Notes: generated by a model not told the origin, from the sequence alone. Shown: positions 1 through 9,296, counted from the first letter of the stretch. The stretch: DNA of 64,000 bases from RPQJ01 sp963778185 (GCA_963778185.1 CAVZTF010000003.1:1798001-1862000); one strand, 5' to 3'. Program-made: numbers and translations.

Positions 1-1684
1 GCTGGTCGTCTACGCCTTCATCGGCGTGCTTTCGCGCACGACGGCGGTCGAGGCCTACTACGTCGCAGGGCGCAGCGTCCCGCCGGTGTTCAACGGCATG
101 GCGACGGCGGCCGACTGGATGTCGGGCGCATCGTTCGTCGCGATGGCCGGTGGCATCTTCATGTCCGGCCACGCGTACATGGCCTTCATCGTGGGCTGGA
201 CCGGCGGCTACATCCTGATCGCGACGCTGATGGCGCCGTACCTGCGCAAGTTCGGCTGCTACACGGTGCCGGACTTCATCGGCACGCGCTACGGCGGCAA
301 ACTGACGCGCTTCTGCGCGATCGTGGTGCTGGTGGTGGCCTCCTTCACCTACGTGACGGCCCAGATTACCGCCACCGGGACCATCGCGGCGCGCGCCTTC
401 CAGATTCCGTTCGAGGTCGGCGTGTGGCTCGGCCTGTTCGGCATCCTCGTGTGCTCGATGCTCGGCGGCATGCGCGCGGTGACCTGGACGCAGGTCGCGC
501 AGTACATCGTGCTGATCGTCGCCTACCTGATCCCGATCTTCTGGATGTCGATCGCGCAGGGCTTCGGCTTCCTGCCGCACCTGTCGTACGGCTCCGCCGT
601 GCAGCGCATCATGGAACTCGAGCCGATCATCGGCGTCGGTACCACCCCAACCGAAACCGTGGCAGGGCTCAAGGCGCTGACGACGCTGCATGCAACGCCG
701 AAGGAAGGTGCAATCGCCGCCTGGCAATTCGTGACCCTGGTGTTCTGCATGATGGTCGGCACGGCCTCGCTGCCGCACATCCTGATGCGCTATTTCACGA
801 CGCCTTCGGTGCGCGACGCGCGCAACTCGGTGGCCTGGTCGCTGTTCTTCATCTTCCTGCTGTACTTCTCGGCGCCCGCGCTCGCGACGTTCAGCAAGCT
901 GCAGATGATCGACCCGAACCTGTCCACCTCCATCATCGGCGCGTCGGTCGATCACGTGATGTCGCTCGAGTGGATCCAGAAGTGGAGCGCAATCGGCCTG
1001 CTGGCCATCAAGGACAGCAACGCCGACGGGATCCTGCAGGTCACCGAGTTCTTCCTGAACCCGGACATCATCGTGCTGGCAACGCCGGAAATGGCCGGCC
1101 TGCCGTACGTGATCTCGGGCCTGGTGGCGGCCGGCGGCATGGCGGCGGCGATGTCCACGGCCGACGGCCTGCTGCTCGCGATGGCGAACACGCTGTCGCA
1201 CGACCTCTACTACAAGATCATCGACCCGAAGGCCGAGGTGAGGAAGCGCCTGATGACCTCGCGCATCCTGCTGCTCGTCATCGGTGCCGGCGGCGCGGCG
1301 GTCGCAAGCCTGAAGCTCACCGGCATCCTCGGAGCGGTCGCGTGGGCGTTCTGCTTCGCGATGTCGGGCCTGTTCGTCCCGCTGGTGCTCGGCGTGTGGT
1401 GGAAGCGCGCCAACCGCCCGGGCGCGCTGGCGGGCATGGTCGTCGGCCTCACCACGGGCTGGTGGTACCTGCTGGCGGTCCGTAATCCGGACGCCTGGTA
1501 CGGCCTGGCGAAGCCGTGGCTCGGCATGGACGACCTGCGGTTCGGCGTGGTCGGCGTCACGGCCAGCGCCATCGCGATGATCGTCGTGACCCTGCTCACG
1601 GCGGAGCCGAGCGAGGAGATCCAGCGCATGGTCGACGAAGTGCGAATCCCGCACGGCGACACGATCATTCCGTCCAAGGCCTGA
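1..1684 (+). CDS. sodium:solute symporter (acetate permease-like), 5' truncated by window edge
   Basis: Inner-membrane sodium/solute symporter of the SSS family, closest in style to the ActP/VC_2705 cation-acetate symporters. The frame is open from base 2, so the true start lies outside the window; the first GTG inside (26) falls within an early helix. The protein has a run of about twelve hydrophobic helices and the conserved segment GRSVPPVFNGMATAADWMSG, typical of the substrate/Na+ site region of this subfamily. It ends in a short hydrophilic tail. An intrinsic terminator follows directly. The downstream neighbours (cNMP-CBS-DUF294 regulator and exonuclease) are a common accompaniment of such symporters in proteobacteria, which supports an organic-acid uptake role. 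The substrate is inferred, not shown. Confidence 0.9.
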   Translation, partial: LVVYAFIGVLSRTTAVEAYYVAGRSVPPVFNGMATAADWMSGASFVAMAGGIFMSGHAYMAFIVGWTGGYILIATLMAPYLRKFGCYTVPDFIGTRYGGKLTRFCAIVVLVVASFTYVTAQITATGTIAARAFQIPFEVGVWLGLFGILVCSMLGGMRAVTWTQVAQYIVLIVAYLIPIFWMSIAQGFGFLPHLSYGSAVQRIMELEPIIGVGTTPTETVAGLKALTTLHATPKEGAIAAWQFVTLVFCMMVGTASLPHILMRYFTTPSVRDARNSVAWSLFFIFLLYFSAPALATFSKLQMIDPNLSTSIIGASVDHVMSLEWIQKWSAIGLLAIKDSNADGILQVTEFFLNPDIIVLATPEMAGLPYVISGLVAAGGMAAAMSTADGLLLAMANTLSHDLYYKIIDPKAEVRKRLMTSRILLLVIGAGGAAVASLKLTGILGAVAWAFCFAMSGLFVPLVLGVWWKRANRPGALAGMVVGLTTGWWYLLAVRNPDAWYGLAKPWLGMDDLRFGVVGVTASAIAMIVVTLLTAEPSEEIQRMVDEVRIPHGDTIIPSKA

Positions 1685-1705
1685 TCCCGCGCAAGCGAGG
1701 CCCTG

Positions 1706-1743
1706 AAGAGCCGGGGCGAGGCAACTCGTCCCGGCTCTTTTTC
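1706..1743 (+). terminator. intrinsic terminator after the symporter
   Basis: A perfect 10-bp stem, AAGAGCCGGG (1706-1715) pairing with CCCGGCTCTT (1730-1739), encloses a 14-base loop and runs into a short T tract (1738-1742). It sits 21 bases after the symporter stop and before the next ribosome binding site, as expected for a Rho-independent terminator. Confidence 0.85.
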
Positions 1744-1781
1744 GTGTGAGAGAATCTGCCGCCTTCCCGTGGAGTGGCCTG

Positions 1782-2138
1782 GTGATCGAGGGAATCCCAC
1801 TGTGGGCGGTCGTGCTGGACTACGTGCTCGGCACGATCATGTGGACGCTGGTCGGCCGCTTCGGCATGCGGCTCTTCCTGCCGGAGGAGAGCAAGTTCTT
1901 CTTCAGCCGCTTCTTCATCAAGGTCACCGACCCGCTGCTCCGGCTGTTCAAGCCGATCACCCCGGGTTTCCTGGTGCCCGTCATGGTCCCGCTCTACGTG
2001 GCGTGGTTCTTCTACATGTTCCGCTTCTACGTCATGCCCTGGCTGCTGGGTTACTCCGTGATGGGCATGCTGTCGTTCCCGCTCGAGGGCCAGATCGCCA
2101 GGGCGATCTATTACGTGGGACGCCTGTTCACGAGCTAG
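1782..2138 (+). CDS. small integral membrane protein, function unknown
   Basis: 118-residue protein with a hydrophobic N-terminal helix (about residues 6-25), a charged middle containing SRFFIKVTDPLLRLFKPITP, and one or two further helices (about 55-85). The FIKVTDPLLRLFKPITPG stretch loosely resembles YggT-type membrane proteins, but I cannot assign a family with confidence. I chose GTG 1782 because GGAG at 1771-1774 is well placed; a GTG at 1746 in the same frame would lie inside the terminator. The 3' end overlaps the convergent gene on the minus strand by 11 bases. Confidence 0.7.
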   Translation: MIEGIPLWAVVLDYVLGTIMWTLVGRFGMRLFLPEESKFFFSRFFIKVTDPLLRLFKPITPGFLVPVMVPLYVAWFFYMFRFYVMPWLLGYSVMGMLSFPLEGQIARAIYYVGRLFTS

Positions 2139-2862
2139 GCGTTCCAGGCATCGCCTGGAGCATGGCCGCGAGGTCGAGTTGCCGGGAGAATTCCTGGCGC
2201 ACCTCCTGCCAGCGGAAGCGCACGGAATTGCGCACGATCTCCTCGTCGAGTTCCTTCAACTCGTCCATCACCGGGGCCCAGCGCACCAGCCCGGCGGGAC
2301 TTTCCGTGAACGACGCCTCGTCCTTGCCGACCGCCAGCCAATCGGTACGTGCCACCCGGTCGCGCACGCGCCCGGCATGCCCGGCGAACTCGCCGCCGGC
2401 CTCGGCCGGCACCCCGGCCCTGGCGAGGACGGCGTCGACCACCCCGACCATCAGCCCCGCGATCCTCGGCATTTCCCGCGGCGACTGCTGCGCCATGCGG
2501 CTGCCCGCGAAGACCGCGAGATCGGACAGGCAATCGAGCCAGACGTGCCACTTGGCGACGTTGATCGAGGCGATGAACGGCTCGTCGCTGAAGAGCTCCG
2601 GGTAGCGCATCCCCGCGCGCGTGCGCAGGTAGCCGTAGAGCGAGGTCTGCGCCACGAAGGCGGCGCGCTGGTCGAGGAATCGCGCCAGCGCCTCCGGCGT
2701 GGCCAACGGCTCCGGCGGCGCTTCGCGACCGAGACCGATGTAGGTCCGGATCGTGCTCCAGATCTCCGCGGGACGCAGCGACGACCACGAAAGCGACGGG
2801 CCATCGCCGGAGGGATCGTGCCGGACGACGCGTCGAAATCGGGGCTGGTCGGATCCGGACAT
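2128..2862 (-). CDS. conserved-type hypothetical protein
   Basis: 244-residue soluble protein that I do not recognise. It has no signal peptide or membrane helix. It is rich in aromatic and charged residues, with notable segments FVAQTSLYGYLRTRAGMRYP and AKWHVWLDCLSDLAVFAGSR, and a C-terminal part that looks helical. The ATG at 2862 is preferred over the upstream ATG at 2904, because the longer form would overlap the divergent regulator start at 2897. Placement between a symporter and its presumed regulator suggests a role in the same uptake or signalling unit, which is inference from context only. Confidence 0.7.
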   Translation of the reverse strand: MSGSDQPRFRRVVRHDPSGDGPSLSWSSLRPAEIWSTIRTYIGLGREAPPEPLATPEALARFLDQRAAFVAQTSLYGYLRTRAGMRYPELFSDEPFIASINVAKWHVWLDCLSDLAVFAGSRMAQQSPREMPRIAGLMVGVVDAVLARAGVPAEAGGEFAGHAGRVRDRVARTDWLAVGKDEASFTESPAGLVRWAPVMDELKELDEEIVRNSVRFRWQEVRQEFSRQLDLAAMLQAMPGTPSS

Positions 2863-2896
2863 CAGTATTCCCATGTTGGCGCTATGATCGGCGAGC

Positions 2897-4747
2897 ATGA
2901 GCAATCCGCTGGCCGATGTCGAAAAATTCCTCGAGGAGACGCCGCCGTTCGACCTTCTCGACCCGGCGCTGCGTCACCGTGCCGCGGCGGCCGTCGAGGC
3001 CGTCTACCGGCGCAAGGGCACGGTGCTGCTCGAGATCGGCAACGTCAACGAGACCCTGTACATCATACGGCGTGGCGCCGTCGAGGCGCACGACCGGCAC
3101 GGCAACTTCGTCGATCGCTACGGCGAGGGCGAGAGCTTCGGGCTGCAGTCGCTGCTGACCGGCAAGCCGGTGCGCTTCCGGATCACGCTGATCGAGGACG
3201 GGCTGATCTGGATGATGCCGCGGGCTGCGTTCGATGCACTGCGCGTGCAGTCCCCGGAATTCGACATCCACTATATCCGCAGCCTCGAGGACCGGCTGAC
3301 CTCGGCGCTGCAACCCCGCCACTCGACCGGCCAGACGCTGTTCATGACGCCGATGCAGGAGCTGGTCAGCAACGAGCCCATCGTGGTGACGCCGCAAACC
3401 TCGATCGCCGCGGCGGCCCGCCAGATGTCGGAGCACGGCGTCTCCTCGCTGCTCGTCAACGACGGCGATCACCTCTGCGGCATCGTCACGGACCGCGACC
3501 TGCGCAACCGGGTGCTCGCGCTGGGCCGGGACCCGGCGGAACCCGTGTCGGCGATCATGACCACGGATCCGCTGACGCTCGATGCGGCGAGCCCGGTGCT
3601 CGAGGGCATCCTCGCGATGGCTGGGCGGGGAATCCATCACTTGCCGCTGACACGCGACCAGCAAGTCGTCGGCATGGTCACGACGCGCGACCTGATGACC
3701 CTGCAGACGCGGCACCCGCTGTACCTCGCCGCGCAGATCCAGAAGGCAGGGTCGATCGAGCGCCTGGTCTCCATCTGCGGGCAGGTGCCGCGGCTGTTCG
3801 AGTTGCTGCTGGCCTCGGGCATGCGCCCCGAGCAGGTGCCGAAAGTCCTCACGACCATCAATGACTCGGTCACGCGACGCCTGATCGGCCTCGGCCTGCA
3901 GCAGCTCGGGCCGGCGCCGGCGCCGTTCGCGTGGCTCGCGTTCGGCTCGCAGGCGCGCGAAGAGCAGAGCATCAGGACCGACCAGGACAACGGACTCGTC
4001 TACGCCGACGACGCGCCGCCCGAGGCGGATGCCTGGTTCTCCGCGCTGGCCCGTATCGTCTGCGACGGCCTCGACGCCTGCGGCTACCCCTACTGCCCCG
4101 GCAAGATCATGGCGACCACCGACGAATGGCGGCAGCCACTGGCCGGCTGGTTGCAGCACTTCCGGGACTGGGCCAATCTGCCCGACCCGACGGCGGTGCT
4201 GCGCGTCAGCATCTTTTTCGACCTGCGTTCGATGTATGGCGACCAACAACTGGTCATGCGCGTCCGGGACGAACTCGCCGAGTGCAGCAGCGGCCGCAAC
4301 AAGGGCCCCTTCATCGGCGCAATGGCGCGCCAGGCAGCCGGTTACGACGTGCCGCTGGGGTTCTTCCGGCGCTTCGTGCTCGCGGGCAAGGGCCAGCACA
4401 GCGACACGCTCGAGATCAAGGCGAGTGGCCTGATGCCGATCACCGACCTCGTGCGGGTACGCGCGCTTGCGGCGGGCATCACGATTCCCGGGACCCAGGC
4501 GCGGATCGCTCGGCTGCTGGACGTGCATCGGCTGAGCCGTGCGGATGCGGACCGATTGTCGGGCGCGCATCGCCTGCTGGCGGGCTTGAGGATCCGCCTG
4601 CACGCGGACCAGGTGCGGCGCGGCGAGCAGCCGCACAACCATCTCGACCCGAACTCGATCACCCACGCCGAGCGTGCCGCCCTCAGGGACGCATTCCTCG
4701 TCATTCGCGAGGCCCAGAAGGGGCTGCTGCTGGAGTTCCCGAAGTGA
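2897..4747 (+). CDS. cyclic-nucleotide-binding / CBS / DUF294 nucleotidyltransferase-like signalling protein
   Basis: 616-residue cytoplasmic regulator. Residues about 15-140 form a cNMP-binding jelly roll (YGEGESFG phosphate-cassette region). Residues about 150-280 are a CBS pair (GIVTDRDLRNRV, GMVTTRDLM). Residues about 310-440 are a DUF294 GlnD-like nucleotidyltransferase domain with FGSQAREEQSIRTDQDNG, the G-S...D-x-D type active site. A DUF294 C-terminal domain follows. Length matches the family. It starts close to a divergent gene and its stop overlaps the exonuclease GTG (GTGA), so the two are translationally coupled. Association with SSS symporters suggests nucleotide-sensing control of transport or carbon use; the actual ligand is unknown. 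Confidence 0.92.
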   Translation: MSNPLADVEKFLEETPPFDLLDPALRHRAAAAVEAVYRRKGTVLLEIGNVNETLYIIRRGAVEAHDRHGNFVDRYGEGESFGLQSLLTGKPVRFRITLIEDGLIWMMPRAAFDALRVQSPEFDIHYIRSLEDRLTSALQPRHSTGQTLFMTPMQELVSNEPIVVTPQTSIAAAARQMSEHGVSSLLVNDGDHLCGIVTDRDLRNRVLALGRDPAEPVSAIMTTDPLTLDAASPVLEGILAMAGRGIHHLPLTRDQQVVGMVTTRDLMTLQTRHPLYLAAQIQKAGSIERLVSICGQVPRLFELLLASGMRPEQVPKVLTTINDSVTRRLIGLGLQQLGPAPAPFAWLAFGSQAREEQSIRTDQDNGLVYADDAPPEADAWFSALARIVCDGLDACGYPYCPGKIMATTDEWRQPLAGWLQHFRDWANLPDPTAVLRVSIFFDLRSMYGDQQLVMRVRDELAECSSGRNKGPFIGAMARQAAGYDVPLGFFRRFVLAGKGQHSDTLEIKASGLMPITDLVRVRALAAGITIPGTQARIARLLDVHRLSRADADRLSGAHRLLAGLRIRLHADQVRRGEQPHNHLDPNSITHAERAALRDAFLVIREAQKGLLLEFPK

Positions 4748-5427
4748 GCTTCCTGCGGCGGTTCCACTTGTCGCGTGCCCGGCGCTCCTGCGCGCTGCCG
4801 CTGCAGCAGCGGCTGCTCGAGCAGCCCCTGCCGTCGGGCAGTGCGCGCGTCGCGGACCTCGACATGGTAGCGCTCGACTTCGAGACCACGGGTCTCGATG
4901 CGCAGCGCGATTTCGTCATCGCGGCGGGCTGGGTGCAGATCCGCGGCGACCGCATCGTGATGGCCAGCGCCCGCGAGGTCCGGGTCCGCAGCGGCGACAG
5001 CAACGGCGTCGGCCAGAGTGCCGTCATCCACGGGATTCTGGACAGCGACCTCGACGACGCCGGCGGTACGGAGTCCATGGTCGAGCAGCTGTTGCCGGAG
5101 CTCGCCGGGCGCGCGATCGTGGCGCACGCCGCCGCCATCGAGCGCGGCTTCCTGGCCGCGTTGTTGCGCCGGATGGGCGGCGTACCGTTGCCCAACCCGT
5201 TCATCGACACGATGGCGCTCGAGCGCCACCTGGTCGAGGGCGGAGGCGGCCGGGTCCGGGAGCTGCACGCCGACCTGACGCTGGACGCGTGCCGCGCGCG
5301 GCGCGGGCTGCCGGATCACCAGCGGCACTCGGCCGGCGCCGACGCCATCGCGGCCGCCGAGCTGCTGCTGGCCCAGGTCGCACAGCTCGGCGGCGCGCAG
5401 AACGTCAAACTGCGCGAACTTCTCTGA
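4744..5427 (+). CDS. 3'-5' exonuclease, DnaQ/RNase T (DEDD) family
   Basis: 227-residue DEDD-superfamily nuclease. The ExoI motif is DFETTG (about residue 44), ExoII lies around HAAAIERGF (about 130-138), and ExoIII is HSAGADA near the C-terminus, giving the DEDDh arrangement. It resembles the epsilon-type exonucleases found behind cNMP-CBS-DUF294 genes rather than the replicative DnaQ, which is usually a little longer and has a polymerase-binding tail. The GTG start at 4744 overlaps the upstream stop by four bases. It converges with the NlpC/P60 gene 19 bases downstream. The substrate (DNA or RNA) cannot be told from sequence. Confidence 0.88.
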   Translation: MSFLRRFHLSRARRSCALPLQQRLLEQPLPSGSARVADLDMVALDFETTGLDAQRDFVIAAGWVQIRGDRIVMASAREVRVRSGDSNGVGQSAVIHGILDSDLDDAGGTESMVEQLLPELAGRAIVAHAAAIERGFLAALLRRMGGVPLPNPFIDTMALERHLVEGGGGRVRELHADLTLDACRARRGLPDHQRHSAGADAIAAAELLLAQVAQLGGAQNVKLRELL

Positions 5428-5446
5428 GCGCAACGCCGCAGCCGCG

Positions 5447-5953
5447 TTATGGAGGCGCCGCGTAGAAGCGCCCGGCGCCGACGAACCGCTGCCGGTACCA
5501 CTCGTCCTGCAGGCTCGCGACCCGAACCTGCCCGCCGCTCTGGGGCGCATGCACGAAGCGGTCGTCGCCCACGTAGATCCCGACGTGGCCAACCTCGCGT
5601 CCGGCGAGCCGGAAGAACACCAGGTCGCCTGGCCGCAGCTCACGGCGCTCCACGGGCGTCGCCTTCACGTACTGCTCGGCCGCCGTGCGCGGCACGGCGA
5701 TGCCGACCTGATTGTGCGCGTACCTGACGAGGCCGCTGCAGTCGAAGGCGTCCGGGCCGGCGCCGCCATACCGGTAGGGGGAGCCGATCCGCGACTCGGC
5801 CGCCTGCAGCACGGCCCGTCCCGGGTCGGCCGCAGGGCCCGCGGGCGCTTCGCGCTGGAAGGGGGCGCAGCCCGCATGCAGGACCAGCAGGCCCGCGAGC
5901 AGCGCGGGCCGCGCAATAACCCTGATGATGGTCGCTGGAGGCGGGGCGATCAT
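5447..5953 (-). CDS. NlpC/P60 family cell-wall endopeptidase, lipoprotein
   Basis: 168-residue peptidoglycan endopeptidase. The N-terminus is a signal peptide ending in LHAGC (Cys29), a lipobox, so the protein should be an outer-membrane or periplasmic lipoprotein. The NlpC/P60 domain covers about residues 45-165: catalytic Cys72 in DCSGLVRY, His123 in HVGIYV, and a third polar position at His135. This single-domain form corresponds to Spr/MepS-like enzymes that cut D-Ala-meso-DAP cross-links. It stands alone on the minus strand, divergent from the EF-hand gene. Confidence 0.92.
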   Translation of the reverse strand: MIAPPPATIIRVIARPALLAGLLVLHAGCAPFQREAPAGPAADPGRAVLQAAESRIGSPYRYGGAGPDAFDCSGLVRYAHNQVGIAVPRTAAEQYVKATPVERRELRPGDLVFFRLAGREVGHVGIYVGDDRFVHAPQSGGQVRVASLQDEWYRQRFVGAGRFYAAPP

Positions 5954-6000
5954 GGGCGGGTAGTCTAGAATGACCGGCGGACCGCCGCAGGAGCAGAGTG

Positions 6001-6228
6001 ATGGACACCCCTACCCAGGAACAGTTGGACGAGCTCCGCGAGGATTTCGAATTCAACGACGCCAACGGCGACGGACGCATCCAGTACCTGGAGTTCGTGG
6101 CGCTGCTCGGCGACCTCGATGCGGACATGTCGCAGGAAGTGGCCCGCATCGGGTTCGAGGAGATCGACACCGACGACGACGGCGCCATCGGCTTCGACGA
6201 GTTCGTCGCCTGGTGGACCCGCGATTGA
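6001..6228 (+). CDS. calmodulin-like mini-protein with two EF-hands
   Basis: 75-residue acidic protein made almost entirely of one EF-hand pair. Loop 1 is DANGDGRIQYLE (residues 20-31) and loop 2 is DTDDDGAIGFDE (56-67). Both have acidic residues at loop positions 1, 3 and 5, Gly at 6, a hydrophobic at 8 and Glu at 12, so both should bind Ca2+. No signal peptide is present, so it is probably cytoplasmic. An AGGAG sits just upstream of ATG 6001; a GTG at 5998 is less likely. It is followed after 20 bases by the MacA-like adaptor gene, possibly in one transcript. Confidence 0.9.
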   Translation: MDTPTQEQLDELREDFEFNDANGDGRIQYLEFVALLGDLDADMSQEVARIGFEEIDTDDDGAIGFDEFVAWWTRD

Positions 6229-6248
6229 GCTGACGGGATCAGCCTCCC

Positions 6249-7376
6249 ATGAAGTGGCGTGCGCTAGCGGTCGTTGCGGGTATTGCCGTCGTCGGCGTCG
6301 CGGCGTTCGCCTGGTTCGGGCGCCCCAAGCCCATCGTCGTCGAGACCGCGGAGGTCGCCCGGGGCGCCGTTGCCGAGACGGTGACCAACACTCGCGCCGG
6401 GACGGTCAAGGCCTGCCAGCGCGCCAAGCTCGCGCCGGCCGCGGGCGGGCAGATCGCGCGCCTGCCGGTGAAGAAAGGCGACCAGGTCGCGAAGGACCAG
6501 GTGCTGCTCGAGTTGTGGAACGACGACATCCGCGCCGAACTTGCGGTGGTCGAGCGGGAGGCCACGGCCGCTCAGGCGTTGCGGGATCAGGCATGCGTGG
6601 AAGCCAGGGTCGCGCGGCGCGAATCGAGCCGGCTCGCGAGCCTGGTCGACCGCAAGCTGGTGTCGGTGGAGCTCGCCGAGCGGGCCGCCGGACAGGCCGA
6701 CGGCCGCGAGGCGGCTTGCCGGGCCGCCGCGGCGCAGGTCCGCGTGAGCGAGTCGAGGATCGACGCCGCGCGCGCGCGCCTCGAGCGCACGCTGCTGCGC
6801 TCGCCGTTCGCGGGCACGGTGGCCGAGATCAACGGCGAGTTGGGAGAGTTCGTCACGCCATCGCCGGTCGGCATCCCGACGCCGCCGGCCGTGGACGTCG
6901 TCGACAACAGCTGCATATACATCACCGCGCCCATCGACGAGGTGGACGCGCCGCGCGTCCGCGAGGGCATGCCGGCGCGCGTGACGCTCGATGCCTTCAA
7001 GGAACGCAGCTTCTCCGCGCACGTGCGCCGAGTGGCGCCCTACGTGCTGGATACCGAGAAGCAGGCGCGGACGGTCGAGGTGGAGGCCGAGGTCGACGAG
7101 CGCGGCGAGGCGGCCCTGCTGCCCGGCTACAGCGCCGACGTCGAGGTGATCCTGGCGGAGCACGCCGATACCCTGCGCGTCCCGACGCGCGCCCTGGTCG
7201 AGGGCGGCCGCGTCTTCCTGCTGGAGGACGGCCGCGTGCGGGCCCGGGACGTCGTGACCGGCATCGGCAACTGGGAATACACCGAGGTCACCCAGGGGCT
7301 CGAGGCCGGGCAGCGGGTGATCGTGTCCATCGATCGCGAAGGCCTCGCGGACGGCGTCGAAGCCGTCGCGAAGTGA
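6249..7376 (+). CDS. periplasmic adaptor (HlyD/MacA family) of an ABC exporter
   Basis: 375-residue membrane-fusion protein. It has an N-terminal signal anchor (about residues 5-23). A lipoyl-type half motif follows (TVKACQRAKLAPAAGGQIARLPVKKGDQV), then a coiled-coil hairpin (about 90-180), the second half motif (LLRSPFAGTVAEINGELGE), and beta-barrel and membrane-proximal domains to the C-terminus. It links inner-membrane ABC permeases to an outer-membrane channel. The ATPase gene follows after 19 bases and two permease genes after that, forming a four-gene MacAB-like export operon. No TolC-like gene is in the window. The cargo is unknown. Confidence 0.9.
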   Translation: MKWRALAVVAGIAVVGVAAFAWFGRPKPIVVETAEVARGAVAETVTNTRAGTVKACQRAKLAPAAGGQIARLPVKKGDQVAKDQVLLELWNDDIRAELAVVEREATAAQALRDQACVEARVARRESSRLASLVDRKLVSVELAERAAGQADGREAACRAAAAQVRVSESRIDAARARLERTLLRSPFAGTVAEINGELGEFVTPSPVGIPTPPAVDVVDNSCIYITAPIDEVDAPRVREGMPARVTLDAFKERSFSAHVRRVAPYVLDTEKQARTVEVEAEVDERGEAALLPGYSADVEVILAEHADTLRVPTRALVEGGRVFLLEDGRVRARDVVTGIGNWEYTEVTQGLEAGQRVIVSIDREGLADGVEAVAK

Positions 7377-7395
7377 GCGCCCGCCGCGAGCAGCC

Positions 7396-8085
7396 ATGAT
7401 CGAGTTCCGCGGCGTCAGCCGGCATTTCCAGGTCGGCGATCAGCTGGTCAAGGCGCTCGACGAGGTTACGCTCGCGATCGGGGACGGCGAGTACGTGTCG
7501 ATCATGGGCCCGAGCGGCTCGGGGAAGTCGACGCTGCTGAACGTCATCGGCCTGCTCGACCGCCCCACCGGGGGCGAGTACCTGATCGACGGCCGCGGGA
7601 CCATGTCGCTCGGCGACGACGAGCTCGCGCACGTTCGCGCGCGCAAGGTCGGCTTCATCTTCCAGTCCTTTCACCTGGTGCCGCGACTCACGGCCTTCGA
7701 AAACGTGGAGCTGCCGATGGTGCTCGCCGGGATCCCTCCCGCCGAGCGACGCGAGCGTGCCCAGGCGGTGCTCTCGAGCCTGAACCTCACCGATCGCGCC
7801 CACCACCGCCCCGACCAGCTCTCCGGCGGGCAGCGCCAGCGCGTCGCCATCGCGCGCGCGATGGTCATGCAACCGACGGTGCTGCTGGCGGACGAGCCGA
7901 CCGGCAACCTCGACCACGTGTCGGGGGCCGAGGTGCTCGCCGCGCTCGAATCCCTGAACGCGCGGGGCATCACGCTGGTGGTCGTGACCCACGACGACGA
8001 GGTGGCGGCGCGCTCCCGGCGCCACATCCGCATGCGCGACGGCAAGGTCGTGGTCGACCAGGCCACGCCCGGGGCCGGCTCGTGA
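7396..8085 (+). CDS. ABC transporter ATPase, MacB/LolD type
   Basis: 229-residue ATPase with Walker A GPSGSGKS (about 39-46), Q-loop FQSFHLV, signature LSGGQRQRVAIARAM, Walker B VLLADEPTGNLD and switch His in VVTHDDEVA. This is the MacB/LolD/FtsE subfamily that drives FtsX-type permeases by mechanotransmission. Unlike classical MacB it is not fused to its permease. Its stop overlaps the GTG of the first permease gene, indicating translational coupling. Confidence 0.95.
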   Translation: MIEFRGVSRHFQVGDQLVKALDEVTLAIGDGEYVSIMGPSGSGKSTLLNVIGLLDRPTGGEYLIDGRGTMSLGDDELAHVRARKVGFIFQSFHLVPRLTAFENVELPMVLAGIPPAERRERAQAVLSSLNLTDRAHHRPDQLSGGQRQRVAIARAMVMQPTVLLADEPTGNLDHVSGAEVLAALESLNARGITLVVVTHDDEVAARSRRHIRMRDGKVVVDQATPGAGS

Positions 8086-9293
8086 GGTTCGGCGACCTGC
8101 TGCACCTGGCGACCGAGTCGCTGGTGCGGGCGCGGCTCCGCAGCGTGATGATGCTGATCGCGATGGCGATCGGGGTGGCGGCCGTCGTCGTCCTGACGTC
8201 GCTCGGCGAAGGTGCGCGCCGCTACGTGACCGGCGAATTCCAGGCGCTCGGCACCGACCTGCTGATCGTGCTGCCCGGCCGTTCCGAGACCACGGGCGTC
8301 CAGCCGGGGCTGTTCGCCGGCGAAACGCCGCGCGACCTGACGCTGGGCGATGCGCAGGCGCTGTTGCGCATTGCGGACGTCGAGCGCATCGCGCCCATCG
8401 TCGTGGGTTCGGCCCCGGTGTCGGTGGGCGAACTGTCGCGCGAGGTGCCGGTCATCGGCACCAACGCGGACTTCCTCACGGTGCGCCGCATGTCCATGGG
8501 GCAGGGGCGATTCCTGCCGGCTGGCGAGCTCGACCGGGGGCTCGCCGTCTGCGTCATCGGCACCAAGGTGCGGTCCGAGCTGTTCGCGCACCGGCCCGCG
8601 GTCGGCGCGTCGGTGCGCATCGGCGATCGCCGCTTCCGCGTGATCGGGGTGCTGGCCGAATCGGGGCGCGCGGTGGGCTTCGATACGCAGGAACTCGTCA
8701 TCATTCCCGTCGGCAGCGCGCAGCAGCTCTTCGACACGGAATCGCTGTTCCGGATACTGATCCAGGCGCGCGACCCCGAGTCGACCACCCGCCTGCGCGA
8801 TGCCGTGCGTGCGGCGATCGCGGCGCGCCACCAGGGTGAAGAAGACGTGACCGTCATCACGCAGGACGCGGTGCTCGCCACGTTCAACCGCATCTTCACT
8901 GCGCTCACCCTCACGCTCGCGGGCATCGCCTCGATCAGCCTCGCGGTGGCAGGCATCCTGATCATGAACGTGATGCTGGTCGCAGTGAGCCAGCGCACGG
9001 CCGAGGTGGGGCTGCTGAAGGCGCTCGGTGCGCGTGGGAGCCAGATCACGGCGCTGTTCCTGGCCGAGGCGATCCTGCTGTCCATGGCCGGCGCCGCGGC
9101 GGGACTCGGCGTCGGATATGCCGCCAACTGGGTCGTCGGGCGCGTCTATCCCGCGCTGCCGGTCGGCGCGCCTGCCTGGGCGGTCGTCCTCGCGGTCGTC
9201 ATCGCCGTCGTGAGTGGCGTCATTTTCGGACTGATGCCAGCGCGGCGCGCGGCCCGCCTCGATCCGGTGGTGGCGCTCGCGGGGAGGCGCTGA
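8082..9293 (+). CDS. ABC transporter permease, MacB/FtsX family (first of two)
   Basis: 403-residue permease: one N-terminal helix (about 20-42), a large periplasmic MacB_PCD domain (about 45-250), then three C-terminal helices of the FtsX domain (about 275-395). The segment AEVGLLKALGARGSQITALFL is the coupling-helix region typical of the family. The GTG start at 8082 overlaps the ATPase stop by four bases. It is followed after three bases by a second permease of similar size but clearly different sequence, so the exporter is probably a heterodimer. Confidence 0.93.
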   Translation: MRFGDLLHLATESLVRARLRSVMMLIAMAIGVAAVVVLTSLGEGARRYVTGEFQALGTDLLIVLPGRSETTGVQPGLFAGETPRDLTLGDAQALLRIADVERIAPIVVGSAPVSVGELSREVPVIGTNADFLTVRRMSMGQGRFLPAGELDRGLAVCVIGTKVRSELFAHRPAVGASVRIGDRRFRVIGVLAESGRAVGFDTQELVIIPVGSAQQLFDTESLFRILIQARDPESTTRLRDAVRAAIAARHQGEEDVTVITQDAVLATFNRIFTALTLTLAGIASISLAVAGILIMNVMLVAVSQRTAEVGLLKALGARGSQITALFLAEAILLSMAGAAAGLGVGYAANWVVGRVYPALPVGAPAWAVVLAVVIAVVSGVIFGLMPARRAARLDPVVALAGRR

Positions 9294-9296
9294 AGC

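Noticed and set aside
1746..1781. Upstream GTG start for the small membrane protein
   Set aside because: GTG 1746 lies immediately after the terminator T tract and has no ribosome binding site; GTG 1782 has a well-placed GGAG.
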